Shown: positions 23,011 through 36,024, counted from the stretch's first letter. The stretch: DNA of 64,000 nt from Melampsora larici-populina 98AG31 (GCF_000204055.1 NW_006768769.1:1415886-1479885); one strand, 5' to 3'. Numbers and translations: made by a program. Notes: a model not told the origin generated them from the letters alone.

Positions 23011-25854
23011 ATGTCGGGTCATTGGCAAAAAGTAGTCTCTGGTGCATGTAAACCTAAACATGCACCTCTAAAGCCCAAATATATCGATGCTCTTATCTCC
23101 TGCACCTATCAATCAGATGGCTCTTTTCAAGACGTTTCTCGGGCTCTGCGATCGAAACTTAGGGATCCAAACTCTTCGATCGTCTTCAAGGCTCTTTTGG
23201 TGATTCATACGCTCATCCGTTCTGGGAATTCGGAAGAAGTCATGACCTATTGGTCTGGTGTCGATGGCCGTGACGGTCGATCTCTCGGTCTCAATGTTGT
23301 GAGCACTACCAACGATACTCCTCAAAACTTGGCTCGATATGCAAACTACCTCCTGGCTCGCTTTAAATGCTTCGCTGCTCTCAAACATGATCCGATACGT
23401 ACTCGATCTGAAGCGCCGGCCTCACTTCGTAATTCATCTCGGAATGGTGCCAATCGGCTTCGAACTTTGACTGTTGAGAAAGGCCTTTTGAGAGAGGTGG
23501 GCACATTGCAAAAATTGATGGACGCACTGGTTGATTGCAAGGTCAGTAGAAGCTTATTTGATATTTCATTCCAGACTATTGCGGCAGATTTGCTATGATT
23601 TGCAATCAGAAACCTCACTCAGGTAGCCGATTTTGACATATGTCTAGCTTTGTCTGCGAAAAACAGTTCTATCTCGAAGATACGGATGACGACCTCGTCA
23701 TGTCGGCATTGCGATTACTCGTCAAAGACCTCCTTGTACTTTTCCAAGCGGTGAATGAGGGTGTGATCAATGTATTGGGTGAGCTCAAGACCGCCCAATC
23801 ATCGAGTCAATCTCCGGTGCTGTTAGACAAACCATAACGACTTGGCCACTCAATGCCTGTCACATTCTTCGAGTTGTCTCTCATGTTCCTTTCTATACCT
23901 TCTTTCCTTGCCCGTACTTTTTACTAGAGCATTACTTCGAGATGTCACATGTAGACGCCACTACCGCATTGAAAACGTATAAGATTTTCTGTAAACAGTG
24001 CGAAAAGGTCGTGGCTTATCTTGGTGTGGCTAAAAAGCTTCAAAACATCATCAACGTCAATATACCCAACCTTCGGCACGCCCCCGTTTCTCTTGCTGGT
24101 TCACTCGAGGAGTACCTAAACGATCCTAACTTTGAAACGAACCGAGCCGAATACAAAGAAAGTAAGCGGATAGCGGATGGCAAACCACCAGACAAAACCA
24201 ACACGCCTAGTAAGTATTGCTTGGTTACCCATAATGAACAAGGGTTCTCCTGACCTTTGATTGCATTTAAGAACCCACGGCCACAAAACAAACTGCCCCA
24301 GCACCCAATCCCCCACCACCGCCCATAGCATCTGAAGCTCAAAAAACCTTCACTGATTTCTTCGAGTCCATCGAATCTCAGCAGTCATCGATGTTCAACT
24401 CAGATCAGATGTCACCCAATGGAACTTATTCTCTGCAACAGCCGTCCGCTCATCCATTCCAGCAACAATCCAATGCTTTCCCCATACAGAGTCAACCCAC
24501 CGGCTTTGCTTCTCAACAGGTGAACTTTATGAACCCTCAGCCTACAGGCTATGGGCGGGCATCTATTGGTCATGCCTTGTTCGGCACCCTAAACGGACCA
24601 AATGCTCCCCAATTTGTTCAAACACAACCTACCGGGTTTCCTCCATCCGGTCAGATGAATGCACTACAGCCTCAAATGACAGGTGCCAATCCGTTTCGAC
24701 AAAGTATGATTGCTCCGAATAATCTTCCATTCGGACCAATGGCGCCTCAACCCACGGGTTATAATCCTTTTATGCAGTCTCAGCAGTTCACCAACTCTTC
24801 TACCACACATTCTATGCTTGATACCTGGCAATCATCACACATGCAGAACGGTATGCCCGATCGCAACAATGGTGCCATGTCAGCGCCTCCTGTTCAGTCA
24901 AACCAACAGCCCAACACATTTGACTCTTCAAGCCCATTCGGTTCGTCAAGTAACCAACCTGTACAAACCGCACTAAAACCACAGGCCACTGGTTCACGAA
25001 ATCCCTTCGCACCTGCTCCAAACTCGATGCCAGCTGTACCCAAACTACCGGATAACCTCTCTCTCGATGCTCTTGCCGCTTCTGCTTTCTCTCAATCAAT
25101 GGTCCAACAACGTGCTCGTGAACAAGCCCATGCGCTTCAACAACAGCAACAAAACGCCAAACAAGCTCAAGGCACCCCGAAAAGCTCATCTACACCGGAT
25201 CCTACTGTTCTACAAGAACAACAAAGAGCTGCTGAACAAAAAGCTCAATTCACAAATTTCTTTTCATCGCAACTTTCAAGGCTTGAAGGAGGTGGAAAAA
25301 GAATAGATCAACAAGGTACAGGAGGTTTATTTGCATCTGTCGCATCTGAATTTGCTGTTACAAAGCCTAAAGTAACAGATGAAGGTTCATTAATCGGTTT
25401 CCAAACTGAACCATTAAGTAGTCAACCTACTGGGGTTCCAAACACACAAGGATTTCAATCAATTGGTAGTCAGCCTACTGGATTTTCAACCCCACAAGGT
25501 TTTCCATCACTTAGTAGTCAACCAACAGGCTTTGGAGGATCAACCATCAAACCATTTCAACCTTATTCGAACTCATCTACTCCTTCTAATTTCAATACTC
25601 AAGCGCCTATCGTTAGTCAACCTACTGGATTTGGCGGATCGACGATCAAACCGTTTCAACCTTCTTCTAGTTTTGGAACTGAACTGGCTCAAAGTTTAAA
25701 TGGACCTAACCCATTTAGAGCTTCTATGGTTGGAAACAGTACTACTCCTAGTAGTGGTACTGGCACTGGAACTCAGGGGTTTTCGGGGTTTGGAAGTGCC
25801 CATCAGTTTGGGACTGAGAGTGTTGGTAGAGAACAACAGGAGAGCTTGATTTGA
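23011..25854 (+). CDS. YAP1801: ANTH-domain clathrin adaptor (AP180/Yap1801-Yap1802 homologue)
   Basis: Four exons, 23011-23541, 23667-23778, 23928-24209 and 24272-25854, join in frame to 835 residues. Residues about 10-290 form the ANTH domain that binds PtdIns(4,5)P2 at the plasma membrane: HAPLKPKYIDALI, the long helices FKALLVIHTLIRSG and NLARYANYLLARF, and EHYFEMSHVDATTALKTYK. The rest is a disordered Gln/Pro/Ser-rich tail with four NPF motifs (ligands of EH domains such as Pan1/Ede1) and ten copies of [LIVM]xxQxTG, for example LQPQMTG, LKPQATG and LSSQPTG. This is the consensus of Prk1/Ark1 actin-regulating kinases, whose yeast substrates include Yap1801/1802. The start is the first ATG before the conserved domain. 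Exon phases all agree. Which of the two yeast paralogues it corresponds to cannot be said. Confidence 0.92.
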
Positions 25855-26310
25855 AAACTTGAGGGAATTTGTATTGGTAGATAGGATGTGATGGAAGTAG
25901 TTGGATTTTTGAGTTTGAAATACTATAAAGTGAGATTTTGAAGAAGATATTTATATCTTATTTAATTTAAACAAGAATAAATTCTGAGCCTTAATTGAAC
26001 AAATAAAAGATTAGGAAGATATTTAAAGAGATAGGAATTACTAATCTATACAAGCTTTTTTTTAGTTTTTTTTTCTTTGCTCTGCTTTATGATTTGATTC
26101 TTTAATTGATTAATTGATTGATTGATACAAACAACATAGATATGAAAATTGAATTTATGTGATGTATCATTTATGACTGCAAAGGTGTATATTGATTGAA
26201 TGGTTTGTCTATTTATGGTTTTGAAATCAATTTCTATATGCAAGAATTTTATCTTTTTTTTTGATTTACTAGATTGAGAATTGCAATTATTGTGGGGGTC
26301 TTATTTAGGT
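25855..26310. other. 3' flank of the ANTH gene
   Basis: Very AT-rich, with ATTGATTAATTGATTGATTG at about 26105. Likely 3' untranslated and intergenic sequence. Confidence 0.4.
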
Positions 26311-26690
26311 GAAACTGTCTCCAACGCCTGAGCCAATCCAACACAAATGTTGGTAATGTATTGGTATTGTATTGCCAATCTGAGATCAAAAGTCTGATTT
26401 TCCCATATTGGTTCAGCTAATAATCCAATATGAGGACTGAGTTTTTTTCCAAATTGGCTATGGGCAACACAATTCATTCCACTGAAAATGCTGAATCATA
26501 AGTTTCTGCTGCTTTGACCATATTGTGTTGGCTTGTATCACTTGAGCAATGCAATATGGGCCAAAAAAATATTTCTCCACATTGTATTGCAAGTTGGTTG
26601 AGATATATTGGTGTCCCAATATGACATAAAAAGGTCAGATATGTTTTATCATGTTGAATTGGTTTAGGTGTTGCTGCCACCAAGTGCCAT
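26311..26690. mobile_element. degraded ~0.38-kb inverted-repeat element
   Basis: Left CAACGCCTGAGCCAATCCAA (from 26322) matches the reverse complement of right sequence ending near 26675 (CAACACCTAAACCAATTCAA). Partly matching inner arms contain ATATTGG and TGCAATACAAT. No reliable target duplication was seen, so the superfamily is open. Confidence 0.45.
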
Positions 26691-28012
26691 CAAGATAACT
26701 GAAAAAAAAGCTTCTTTTCTGTCACATTCCTGCCCACCAGCTGGAAGCCTTTTACAGATATTAAGAACAGCTTAGTCAGAGACAGTGAGTTTTTGCAATT
26801 TTTAGGTCCTCAGAGCTCTGCAGGGATACAGAGATAATAAAGTGAGCTAGAAGATTGTATGCAGGGTAAGCAGCAGTTTGTGGCTTTCATTGGCCCAAAA
26901 GGCTATATGTTGGCAAAATGATGAGATATTGGTGGTCAAAATCTCTTCAGCCAAAATTTTCTTGCTCACACACCCATTTTGTGGATACACTATAGGGGAT
27001 CCTCTTGCTGAGACTTGCTTGTCAAAATAGACTCAGTTGGTCAGATGCAGAGAACATATTTCTCATGTGTTTTGGGGAGAGGGTACTAAGAGCCTCAGGT
27101 GATCAATGAGAATTGTCTTACAAAGCAGTCCTTTTCCCAGTTGATGGGAGTCATGTGTGTACTTCAAACTAAGTGAGTTATGGAATGAAATTGGTTTAAA
27201 TCTAGAGGTGTAATATAGTTGAAGTTTTCCAATGGAAAGACGAGTTTGACTCTACCAGCATGTCCAGAAAGCAACAAAGTAAAGGGACAATAGGTCTGCT
27301 CTTGAGAATACTAGTATTGTAAAGCAGTAGAATTCGAAGATGAAATTAAGTGCTTTGCAAGTTGCCATGTTTTATGTCATCAGCCAAAGATACTGATGGC
27401 ACTGTGAGCTTATTTTTTGTTGATGAAAAGAGCGATCAGCAAAACTTAAAACAAAGTCAATGTTAAAGATGAAAGTGCCGGTAGAGAATTTAGATATTCA
27501 ACGCCAATCCTTTTCTACACGCCACCACCGTGGTTTCTCCTGCGCGTCTTAAGTGAGCCACCTCTTTGTGACGAACAAGTGAAAATGTGATGTGAAAGAT
27601 AGATTTGATCAGAACAGGGAATCAAGTAAAACTCTGCAAAACTCGTGACAAACCTTCAAGCCTTGTATCACAGACTGGAAGATCAAAAGTGCAACCGATT
27701 TTACTGTCTGGCTTCAATCCTCTGTTTTTTTGACAATCACACAAAAACGGATTAGAGAACCAAAAATGATACGTCTAATTTCAAGACTGGACGTACTCAG
27801 GACTTGGTCTTCCATCAATTTTCAGATTTCTGTCTTGGCATGCCCAAGCAGATTGAGCCAAGAATTCTACAGAGTAACCGTATTTTGCTTCGATCAGATG
27901 TGCGTTCAGAATCTTGTTGACCGTCTTTTTTCCTTGACCTCTAACCAAATTCATCATACTACATCAATTTTGGTAAAAATTTGTATCGTCAATTCTTCTC
28001 TGATTCCACTGC
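26691..28012. other. intergenic with repeat debris
   Basis: The segment 26935-27000 resembles one arm of the inverted repeat at 18835-18893. No gene is seen; plus-strand frames at 27730-28289 overlap the exons of the minus-strand gene or are chance. Confidence 0.35.
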
Positions 28013-30083
28013 TCAGCAATTTTGCGAAAATGGCTGATGAGTGGAGAATTTGACGTACAGTCCTTCGGGACTACAATACGAAAGATATTCGTCACCGAAC
28101 CAAGCACCACCAGGACCGCGACCATCGCATTTATCCTATACAAACAAACATATATGTACCATTACCGTAGAGAATAATGATCAGCTGGCTCCTCATGAAG
28201 ATACACATCGAGTACCTTTCTCGGAGGTCAAGATTCAAATCAATATGACATACACTTCCAATGGTAACAAAAACGTTCTGGTGGTATGAAAAGGGGACAA
28301 AAGTAATCAGAAAAATCGTCGGGTAAAGTTGAGGTATACGAGATGAGAAAGTGATAAGAATACTCGCCATAGATTTCAGTACTTGTGCAAGTGCACTTAA
28401 CTTTACCGTTTCGCGAGTTTGATCCTGTAAAAGAGCCTTGGTTGGATTAGGCGTCATGAATTTCCCGCTCTTTAAAATTCCCCAAATTCCTTCATCCGAT
28501 GAGATTGGAGAGCTGATTCCAATTTGCGATGAGACAGCAATTACCGCTCGCAGATGGTCTCTGAAACTATTCAGATAAGTATTGATGGTCGTCCACTAGG
28601 AGTTTTTGGGGGTTTGAAAAGAGATGGGAATGGTAGTAGACAAATTTGCATTTTCTGTCTCAGCGTCAAAGTTCTGATCTGGACGACTCAACGGCCGTAA
28701 TAAAACAACTTACCGTGCCAAAGTGATTTCGTGGGATCGATTGAGGTGCTGAGCGTCGCTTCAAATGACTCGTTGTAAACGACAGCTCCTCTTGAGTAGT
28801 TTGAGCCCTAGGTAGTTCAAGCTTTGTGGTTATACTTTCATGCTGATCTTGGTCTTTTAACAGTTGTGTCATCCAACTTGCCCATGCTGATTCCTTCATG
28901 ATGCTATCCCGAATGGTCTTTTGCATCGAGATAATTTCTTCTTGCTCACTCGACTCACTCGTCGTTGTGAAGTCACTAGCAATATCTTGAGTGCCCATCA
29001 TACGTAGTCGAAATTTTTGATCAATCGATGTCTGAAGCTGACTTAAGCGGTTCATATTGCTTGCTAGGTCATCATCACTCTTCTTTATTTCATCTGGTGA
29101 TACATTTGCAAAGATGGTGTCCCCGTCGACTGGCTCATATGACCGCTTTGCTAAAGATCTCTTGACGATACCAGCAGCTCCGAATGCAGCCACTCCACCA
29201 GAAGCCTCTGTAGTTTCGACAGCGACTCCCATAGCAGGAGCTATCCATGTTCCGGCAAATCCGATTATAAACCCGAGCAATGCAGTGGCTGCGACTGCTG
29301 TAAGCGTAATTGCTAGATGAATCGTTTTTTCGTGTGACTCATCCGGGTCGACCAAGCTGTGTTGTGAAGATAGAATAGGCGAGATGAATGTCAAGACTCT
29401 GGTGGTACTCTCAACTATGTTACTTTGAGATCATATAATCTGTAAAATAGAGTGAATGCAAGAAAACCTACAAGTCGTTGATCATGTCTGAGGAAATTTC
29501 TGTGTTTCCCAATTTTTACAAACGAGGTCTTTCATGATCAAAAAATTCGCAGAAAAGGCACATTGCTCAAAACCACAACTTTATAAAGTCACTTACCACG
29601 AACTTGGGTGATAGCCGCCGTGATGGCTTCATAAAGGGAATTGACGTATAAATTCCACTCCTGAAGTCCGTAGAGTGTAAACCAAAGCTGAGCTTGAAAA
29701 GGGCTACATTGCTAAAAAAAAGTTTTAACTGAATGAGACTTAATAGATCAGTTAACGTGTCTAAGAGTTTTTGCACGAACCTGGCCTGCCAAACAATTTT
29801 CCCCAAGACCGCAGACGAAGTTTGTGACCTTGTTCAAGAATGTAAAATCTTCTAATTTCATCACTCGACCTCCAGGAAAGTTTCGAATGTAATCATCTAT
29901 CCTCAATTCCTGCCAAGTTTGAAGTGTGACAGGGTATATTGTACACGTTGAAGGGCTAGATAAACTATGTTGAGGATTCGGTTGGCTCATGGTCGGGTCA
30001 GGTGGCGAAATTGATGATCTCACTATAGATACGGGATTTTGGAATGTGAGTGAGAGACCCAAGAGAAAGCCCCGTGATCGCAT
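28013..30083 (-). CDS. secreted or single-pass membrane protein of a basidiomycete family
   Basis: Proposed exons: 30083-29781, 29711-29597, 29414-28714, 28595-28383, 28277-28254, 28135-28013; 492 residues, all phases consistent. It begins with a signal-peptide-like stretch (FLLGLSLTF). Next comes a Cys-containing block with FHxG-like spacing (NFVCGLGENCLAGQ, then QCSPFQAQLWFTLYGLQEWN), and a predicted membrane helix (HLAITLTAVAATALLGFIIGFAG, about residues 165-185). A Ser/Thr-rich middle follows, and the C-terminus carries two more cysteines (KCDGRGPGG and YCSPEGLY). From memory, this layout recurs in an uncharacterised basidiomycete family (possibly DUF7872); a search would be needed to confirm. 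The 24-nt fifth exon and the last donor are uncertain: a strong GTACGT donor after EGL could lead to further exons. Confidence 0.6.
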
Positions 30084-32000
30084 TTTCGAAGAGTGCGATA
30101 AGGCAATGCCGAGCGAGACTTATACTTGAGTTAAGTTGAGGGGTGTAGGATGCCGAACGCTGACAATGAAAGTGAAGACCGAGGATTGCAGGCTACGTAT
30201 AACGGATTATGTTGATTTTTTGACGTATTTTGCAATCAACTTCTGGAGGCGAAGTTTCCTGCAGGATGAGCTTGACAAGTTGATACGGACAGAGGTCTAT
30301 TGGAGTCTAGGCAGGATTTCTTCGATCTGATACAAGCTCAAGTAATCAACTTACATGCCCTTAAAGATGTGTACAACTTTTGGCGAAACAGTTTGCGGAC
30401 ATTGAGACTAGTCTCAAGGATGATGCAGAGTTTCACACCCAGTTTTTGATACGGAAATGTTTCATGGATAAAAATCCGAGGAGCTTGCGGGAACTAACGT
30501 ATGTATGGCATTCGGATTCCGAACGCAGCAAGCTTTTTACACCAATATGTAGTCGAAGACAACATTTCGAGGCTATGCCGGCTTGCTGAGCACGACAGGA
30601 TCACCACGCGTTTGTTTGTTCTCATTGCCATTTGTTGTCCAGAGCTTTGACCGGGAATTCAAACGTGATGGATTTTGAAACATCTGAACGTCAGTCAAAA
30701 CCGTTAGCACAGATATGCGGTTTGGCTGCTGGAAAGTGATCCAGCATCAAGTTTCCTGGCGGTTCTCCTAAGCTTAAAAGCCCCTCACCAGCGCGTTTGC
30801 CGCGCCCTCGCAGAGGGGCTTACAACGGACTCGTGATTTTGGTGTGTGAGCTCCAAGCATTAAGTCCCCTTATGTTGGTTTTTTACTTTTCTGCTTCACC
30901 TCACCGTAGAAATTGTTAAGCTTCTGGCAGGTCATTCTTCATGAAATGGTACATATCTGGGTACCACGCACATTGGTGTATGCAGAAAGGAAGGGTTCTA
31001 AATTTGTGATGTAACATTGCTGATTTGGCGCTTTCAAATTTCATCGAGGTATTTTAGGTGGTCATAGGTCATCTATTAGACAACATAAGGCTTGTTTTTT
31101 GCATTTTTGACACAGGTCTCAAGCAGTGCAAGAGTGCCTGTTGGTCATGAAAGCTATATTCAGACATGAACAAGTTAAGCTCGTGGTTCTCCTGTCAAAT
31201 GATCCTGTTGGATAATCATCAAGACCTTCTCTACTTTGAACCACTACACCACAGAGTGATATGGCCGGTTTGCAGACTGGGATGGAGGTTGTCTGCAGAC
31301 CGGCCTTTCTTAATATAGTCACCAACCTTCTGCAGAAGGGCTCTGGTCCCACTATCTGCAGACTGTCTTTTTAATACTGCCTGCAGCCTGCCTCTGGGTG
31401 GACTGAAAGCGGTAACCAGAGGGTTGTCCACCATTCTGGGTGGATAGACAAAAAAGGTAATGGTGGTAGGGGGCCTTGATGGGACCAAAAATTGGCTGGA
31501 TAAGTCCCAATGGGTGGTGGGTACACAGTGTGATTTGGGAATATCCCATTTTCCTGATAGGCTGCCTGATGATTTGCCAATGTAACTGGGTGAAAGCAAA
31601 ACCCTGTGGGATACTGATACAGTTGAGGTGCATTACTATCAAGGCTATTGTGCAAACTTTGATCAGTTTGGTTGTGATTCTGTTGGTGGAGAAATCAAGT
31701 CATGCTGTCAGGTTGTGGCACTGTTGTTGAGAGCAGTGCAGAGTCTTCAAAGTTGGCAACAAGATTGAGCATGCAAGGGAGACAATAGATGTAATTTTCA
31801 CTCTTCCTTCTTGTGAGCAAGAGGTAGGGACTCAGTCTATTTCTCACTTGACTGCTAAACTTCCTTCAGGAACAGTGTACATAGGATTGGATAAGTTTAC
31901 TTGACCACCCACTATATGTCTAAATGAGAGGTGATGAGAGATCTGACTGTCTGGATTGTGTAAACAATGATGCCTCCGGACTGAACTGCAAAAGCGGGTG
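30084..32000. other. intergenic, no gene recognised
   Basis: Several overlapping frames (plus at 30136-30589, minus at 31119-31655) show no known domain. The minus-strand frame at 31371-31655 is rich in Pro, His and Tyr and might be a relic of a Gag-like protein. A GC-rich hairpin lies at 30779-30822. Confidence 0.3.
30779..30822. repeat. GC-rich hairpin
   Basis: AAGCCCCTC at the left pairs with GAGGGGCTT at the right, with GCGCG and CGCGC pairing inside. It stands out from the AT-rich surroundings. Confidence 0.55.
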
Positions 32001-32358
32001 GTCACAAGCAACACTGGCACAGCTGCGCTGTGCTGCGCTTCAGGAGAGGCAGCGCGTTGCGCAGCGGACTCCCGCTCTTAGCAAAACTCAAGTCGAGCAG
32101 CGAAACGGTCCACGCTGCGCTGGGATTGGCAGCGCAGCTTGTCTCCGCTGCTCAAAAGTATTGGAAGTGTGGGCGTTGCTGTAAAAACGCCCGCTGCGCT
32201 GCTGAAGCGCTGCAAGCGTCGAGAAAATGTTTACAAAACTTTTATTAAAAGAATGATGAGAATTTAAAAAAATAAACACACAAACGTTCACAAAAATATA
32301 ATTGAAAGAAAGACAAGAAGTTATAAAAAAGGAAACATAACTAAAGTAGTTGACTGAT

Positions 32359-35300
32359 TCAACGAGAAGATTTAGGCATATAGTGCGCTTTCACATAGTC
32401 CACATAATCGGGCATCTTTGATGCTTCCATCAACTTCATGAATTCCGTGCCAAGGGATACTCCCTCACGAAGCCAAATGAGAGTAGACACTGCCCTTTCG
32501 ATGGTGATTGACACCATGCTTCCTCGACTGGCAGCACAGACATCAGCTGCAGCCGAGAAGATTCTTTCGGGTGCAGCCGAAGAACCAGAGCAGGCAAGAT
32601 AGTCGTGCGACATCGCAGCAATGATCGGGTATTGATTGGAATGAAGCTAAAGAGAGAGGATGAGGATTAATGTCAGCCATGATGGAAGATGAATAAATAA
32701 TAAACTACATACCTTCCACCAAGCTAGCGCAGAGTTAGGATCCGCCAAGTCATACTCCGGAGCTTTCATTCGATCGCGACCACCCAGGTAGTCTCTAACC
32801 TGATTATCATCTCCCATTTCTTCTTCTTGTATATCGTTATAAAGCGCAAAGATTGATGGCTGTTGTTCTTCTGTGAGATCAGATTGATCATTGGCCTGAG
32901 CGCCTGAGTTTTTATCCTTGCTTGCAAAGGATGTTTGATACTTTTTGAATTGATCATTGAAGAGAGCCTCGGCTTGGATTGATGTTGATGAGGTCGGGCC
33001 AAAGAATGTGTGAAAGAATCGAAGGCAAAAGGCTGGATGAAGCAGGCAGGCCATGACCAAGGTTTCACAGCCGAGGGCTTCATCCAAGATTTGTTGCGTC
33101 TTCTCTAACATTGCTGCTATCATTGGATACATTGTGTCTGAAGTGTCTAGTCGTTCGGATCGTGCCTGCAAAGATTTTTTAATCTCGACATATTCTGCTA
33201 ACACCATGCACCCAGTGGGCTTATCGCCTTCCATACGTTTAGTGACGTCAAGAAACGGCTGAAAGGCCCAATTTAATTAGTGACAATCATACTCATGGTA
33301 CACAACAGACAGACCAACTAATTTGACTTACTTTAAGCTTGGCATTTAGATTTCTAACTTGAGCCCACTCTGAAGGTGAAACAGTTAATTCGTGAAAATA
33401 CCCGTATGGCTTACCATTTTTGCGAGGCCGTCGGTTTTTGGTGTGAACTCGAGCTAAGTCATCTTTGAGAAGTTGATCGATGGCCTGAATATCATTATGA
33501 AAAACAAATTCAATACAATAATTATTAAAAATTAAATGTGGAGCTTACCTCACGAGCCATCCAAGCTTTGTGACGACTTATATATTTAATGTTCCATCGA
33601 ATACCGTAAGCGGCAATCAAAGATTCAACCTCGAGTCCTAAACTACATTTAACTCGATCAAATTCCTTCCGCCAGGCTGAAGAGCTCGTAATCCGTCAAA
33701 CAATAAAATCAATCTATGCAGCAGAGTCAAGTCAATTGAGAAGGTTCAAACCGAAGAAATAACAAATTGCTTTGGAAAAATACCTTAGTGAGAAGAGAAT
33801 CAAGCTTGTTTGCTTCTCTGCGATGAGTTGGTTGAACTTCATTTTCAAGAGCAAGAAATGGATCTTCTGCATCTTGTGTATTGGCGGCGTCCCACTCGTC
33901 TTCTTCAAAATTGGCTAGATCGGGCTCTACATCATCTTCTTCTCGTTCTGCAAGCTCCTGTAGGTTAGGTTCTCTGTCGAATTCATCCACAAGTGGTGGT
34001 TGAGGTACATCTGGTACCTCAACTACAGGCCCAAGGTCAGTGATTTCAGATTCTTCTTCTTCTTCTTCTTCAATTATATCGGGAACAGGGCCGCGCATGG
34101 CCGACTTCGTTTTCCTAGGAAGGGGAGTTTTGAGACCGAGTGCTGTGAGGCCTGCGCCAACAATTAGCGCCATCTTGTGGCAGAAACAGTAGATGTGCAT
34201 CGTGGATGGATCCCAAGTGTATTCGGCGATACAGTCTGATTCGAGGAACTGGGCGTGCATTTCCCTCGCCATGGTGTTGTTGTTAGAACCGGAATCGGTG
34301 GTCTGGCAAAGGAGGTGGATAAAGCAAACAAAATGAAAGAGCATGTCAGTTCTATTTGGGTTTATATCAAGAGACATCATGAAGAAGATGAAATCGTAGG
34401 AAAAAGATAAATAAGATGAAAAACTTATCTTGCTAACCAATCCCCTCTTGACAAACACATTAACCATGGGCTCCGCGAGCCATTTACCTTTATGTTGCCA
34501 TGCCACCAGCTTCAGGGTAAGGTGACAAGTTTTGAATTGCCAGTCTTTGTCGATAAAGGTGACCGCGCCACCGATAAAACCGTGGCGGTTTCCTTTAGTC
34601 GTCCACACGTCTTGTTGCAGGCAAAACTTGCTTGTCAAGCCCTGTGGTAATATTCAAATGGAGATCAGTACTCGATTCTTTGAATAAAGTACTGAAAAAC
34701 TTACCCTAAGCTCATCAAAAACATTCTTCTTCATCGCAAGATTCAACCTCTTTGCCTCTTCTGCAGCCCATCGTCGTCCATACAAACGTGCTTCAGGGCG
34801 TAGGAACTGCACTGCGGATCGTAGCCAAGCGTTGTTCATTCGTGACCATGGAAGTGCTTGACGCACAATCCAAACGCACATCATTTGGTTGAAAGTCAAA
34901 TTGTCGAAAGGAACCTTTTGTCCTATAGTGACAAACGATGAGAGAGTCCCAGGTTGATTCTTCTTAGCAACCTCTTCTTGATGCGCCAACTCTGCCAACG
35001 ACGGTGGCACTTTCAGACCTGATCGTCGAGCTTGATTTCGACCAGCGCATCCAGTCTTAGAGCGACCAGGTGCCGGGTTGCCGTCGCGGTGACACTTGAG
35101 GTTGTTTGTTAAGTTACTGCGGCTGACCCAAACGATAAAAGGGTGGTTCTTGTTTGTTGAACAATGAAGACAAGGATATGAGAGGGGGGGGAGATCCTGA
35201 TCCTGCAGATTAAATATACAAAACGAAAAGGAAGAAACATCAATATGATTGAATGGTTATGAATTTCAATCAATCAATGAAAACTCACGTCTGTGGGTTT

Positions 35301-35834
35301 GCGAAAAGGTTCGCCATAGTACTGAAGAAGGTCATCGTTCTCTTGTTTACTTAATTTAGGCGCTCGTTGTTGGACCTTGTCGTTTTCAATGTCTGAATCG
35401 GCACGTAGTGTATCTTTGGTAACGAAAGCGGAACCGGTTCCGGTGTCTATAGCCTGTGAAACCAAAGTCGTATCATTAATTTCAAGAACTTGTAATTAAT
35501 GATACGATTAAGGTAAAGATATGTAACCTTTACTTACTGGTGATTTGTTAGTAGTCTTCCGCTTCTTGTTTGGTGCACCCTTTTTCTTTTTCTTGGTGGG
35601 TTCGCTTTGCTCGACTTCAACCCCGGATCCGGATTGGGATTGGTCCTCGGAAAGGTCAATGGCAGCTGGTCTTTTTGTAGTTAACGGGGTACTGTCAATT
35701 GAGATTCGACGTCGGCTATCTGGGCTGGGCGAGACCATTCCAGGGTTCGAAGGTGGATGTCGGATACGTGTAGGGCGGCTAGATGAAGGAGTCCCACCAC
35801 CGGGAGTTTGTATTTGTTGTTGAGAGGAAAACGA
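32359..35834 (-). pseudogene. hAT transposase, interrupted in its 5' region
   Basis: Exons on the minus strand encode in order: a Ser/Pro/Lys-rich N-terminal part with a basic patch (KKKKKGAPNKKRK); a BED-type zinc finger (CLHC then KCHRDG, around 35140-35090); LPWSRMNNAWLRSAVQFL; DVWTTKGNRHGFIGGAVTFI; a conserved TDSGSNNNTMAREM block; CFCHKMALI; an acidic linker; and the C-terminal hATC dimerisation region with PERIFSAAADVCAASRGSM, ending at 32359. The first exon is probably on the far side of the gypsy insertion, near 42149 (MTQSTRSSKPPLARVPC). The 6-kb insertion sits in the first exon or first intron, so the gene is very likely dead unless the insert is spliced out. Individual introns are of normal length (about 60-130 nt) but were not all fixed. 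Confidence 0.75.
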
Positions 35835-35839
35835 AAGAG

Positions 35840-36010
35840 TGATATGACTTGAGAGGACTGAAGGATGCAAGAGAAGGCTCAGAAGGTACTCTGGTACTGA
35901 TGATTAGATTGCTAAGTGAGGAAGCACTATCTGTGCGCTGAGCCAAGTATAATAAGAACTGCTAAGTACATAAGTGTCTAAGTACTCGTAGCGCTACATG
36001 GGTCGTAACA
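35840..36010 (-). repeat. 3' LTR of the chromovirus
   Basis: 171 bp, TG...CA, nearly identical to the copy at 41727-41897. It is the 3' LTR with respect to the minus-strand coding direction. Confidence 0.95.
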
Positions 36011-36024
36011 CCACTCCCCCTTCC
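36011..36024 (-). promoter_or_regulatory. polypurine tract
   Basis: GGAAGGGGGAGTGG on the minus strand directly abuts the 3' LTR, where plus-strand DNA synthesis is primed in LTR elements. Confidence 0.8.

Noticed and set aside
22797..23051. Plus-strand frame overlapping the ANTH start with a hydrophobic segment
   Set aside because: Out of frame with the conserved ANTH exon and overlapping its ATG; the first 70 codons look like leader sequence.
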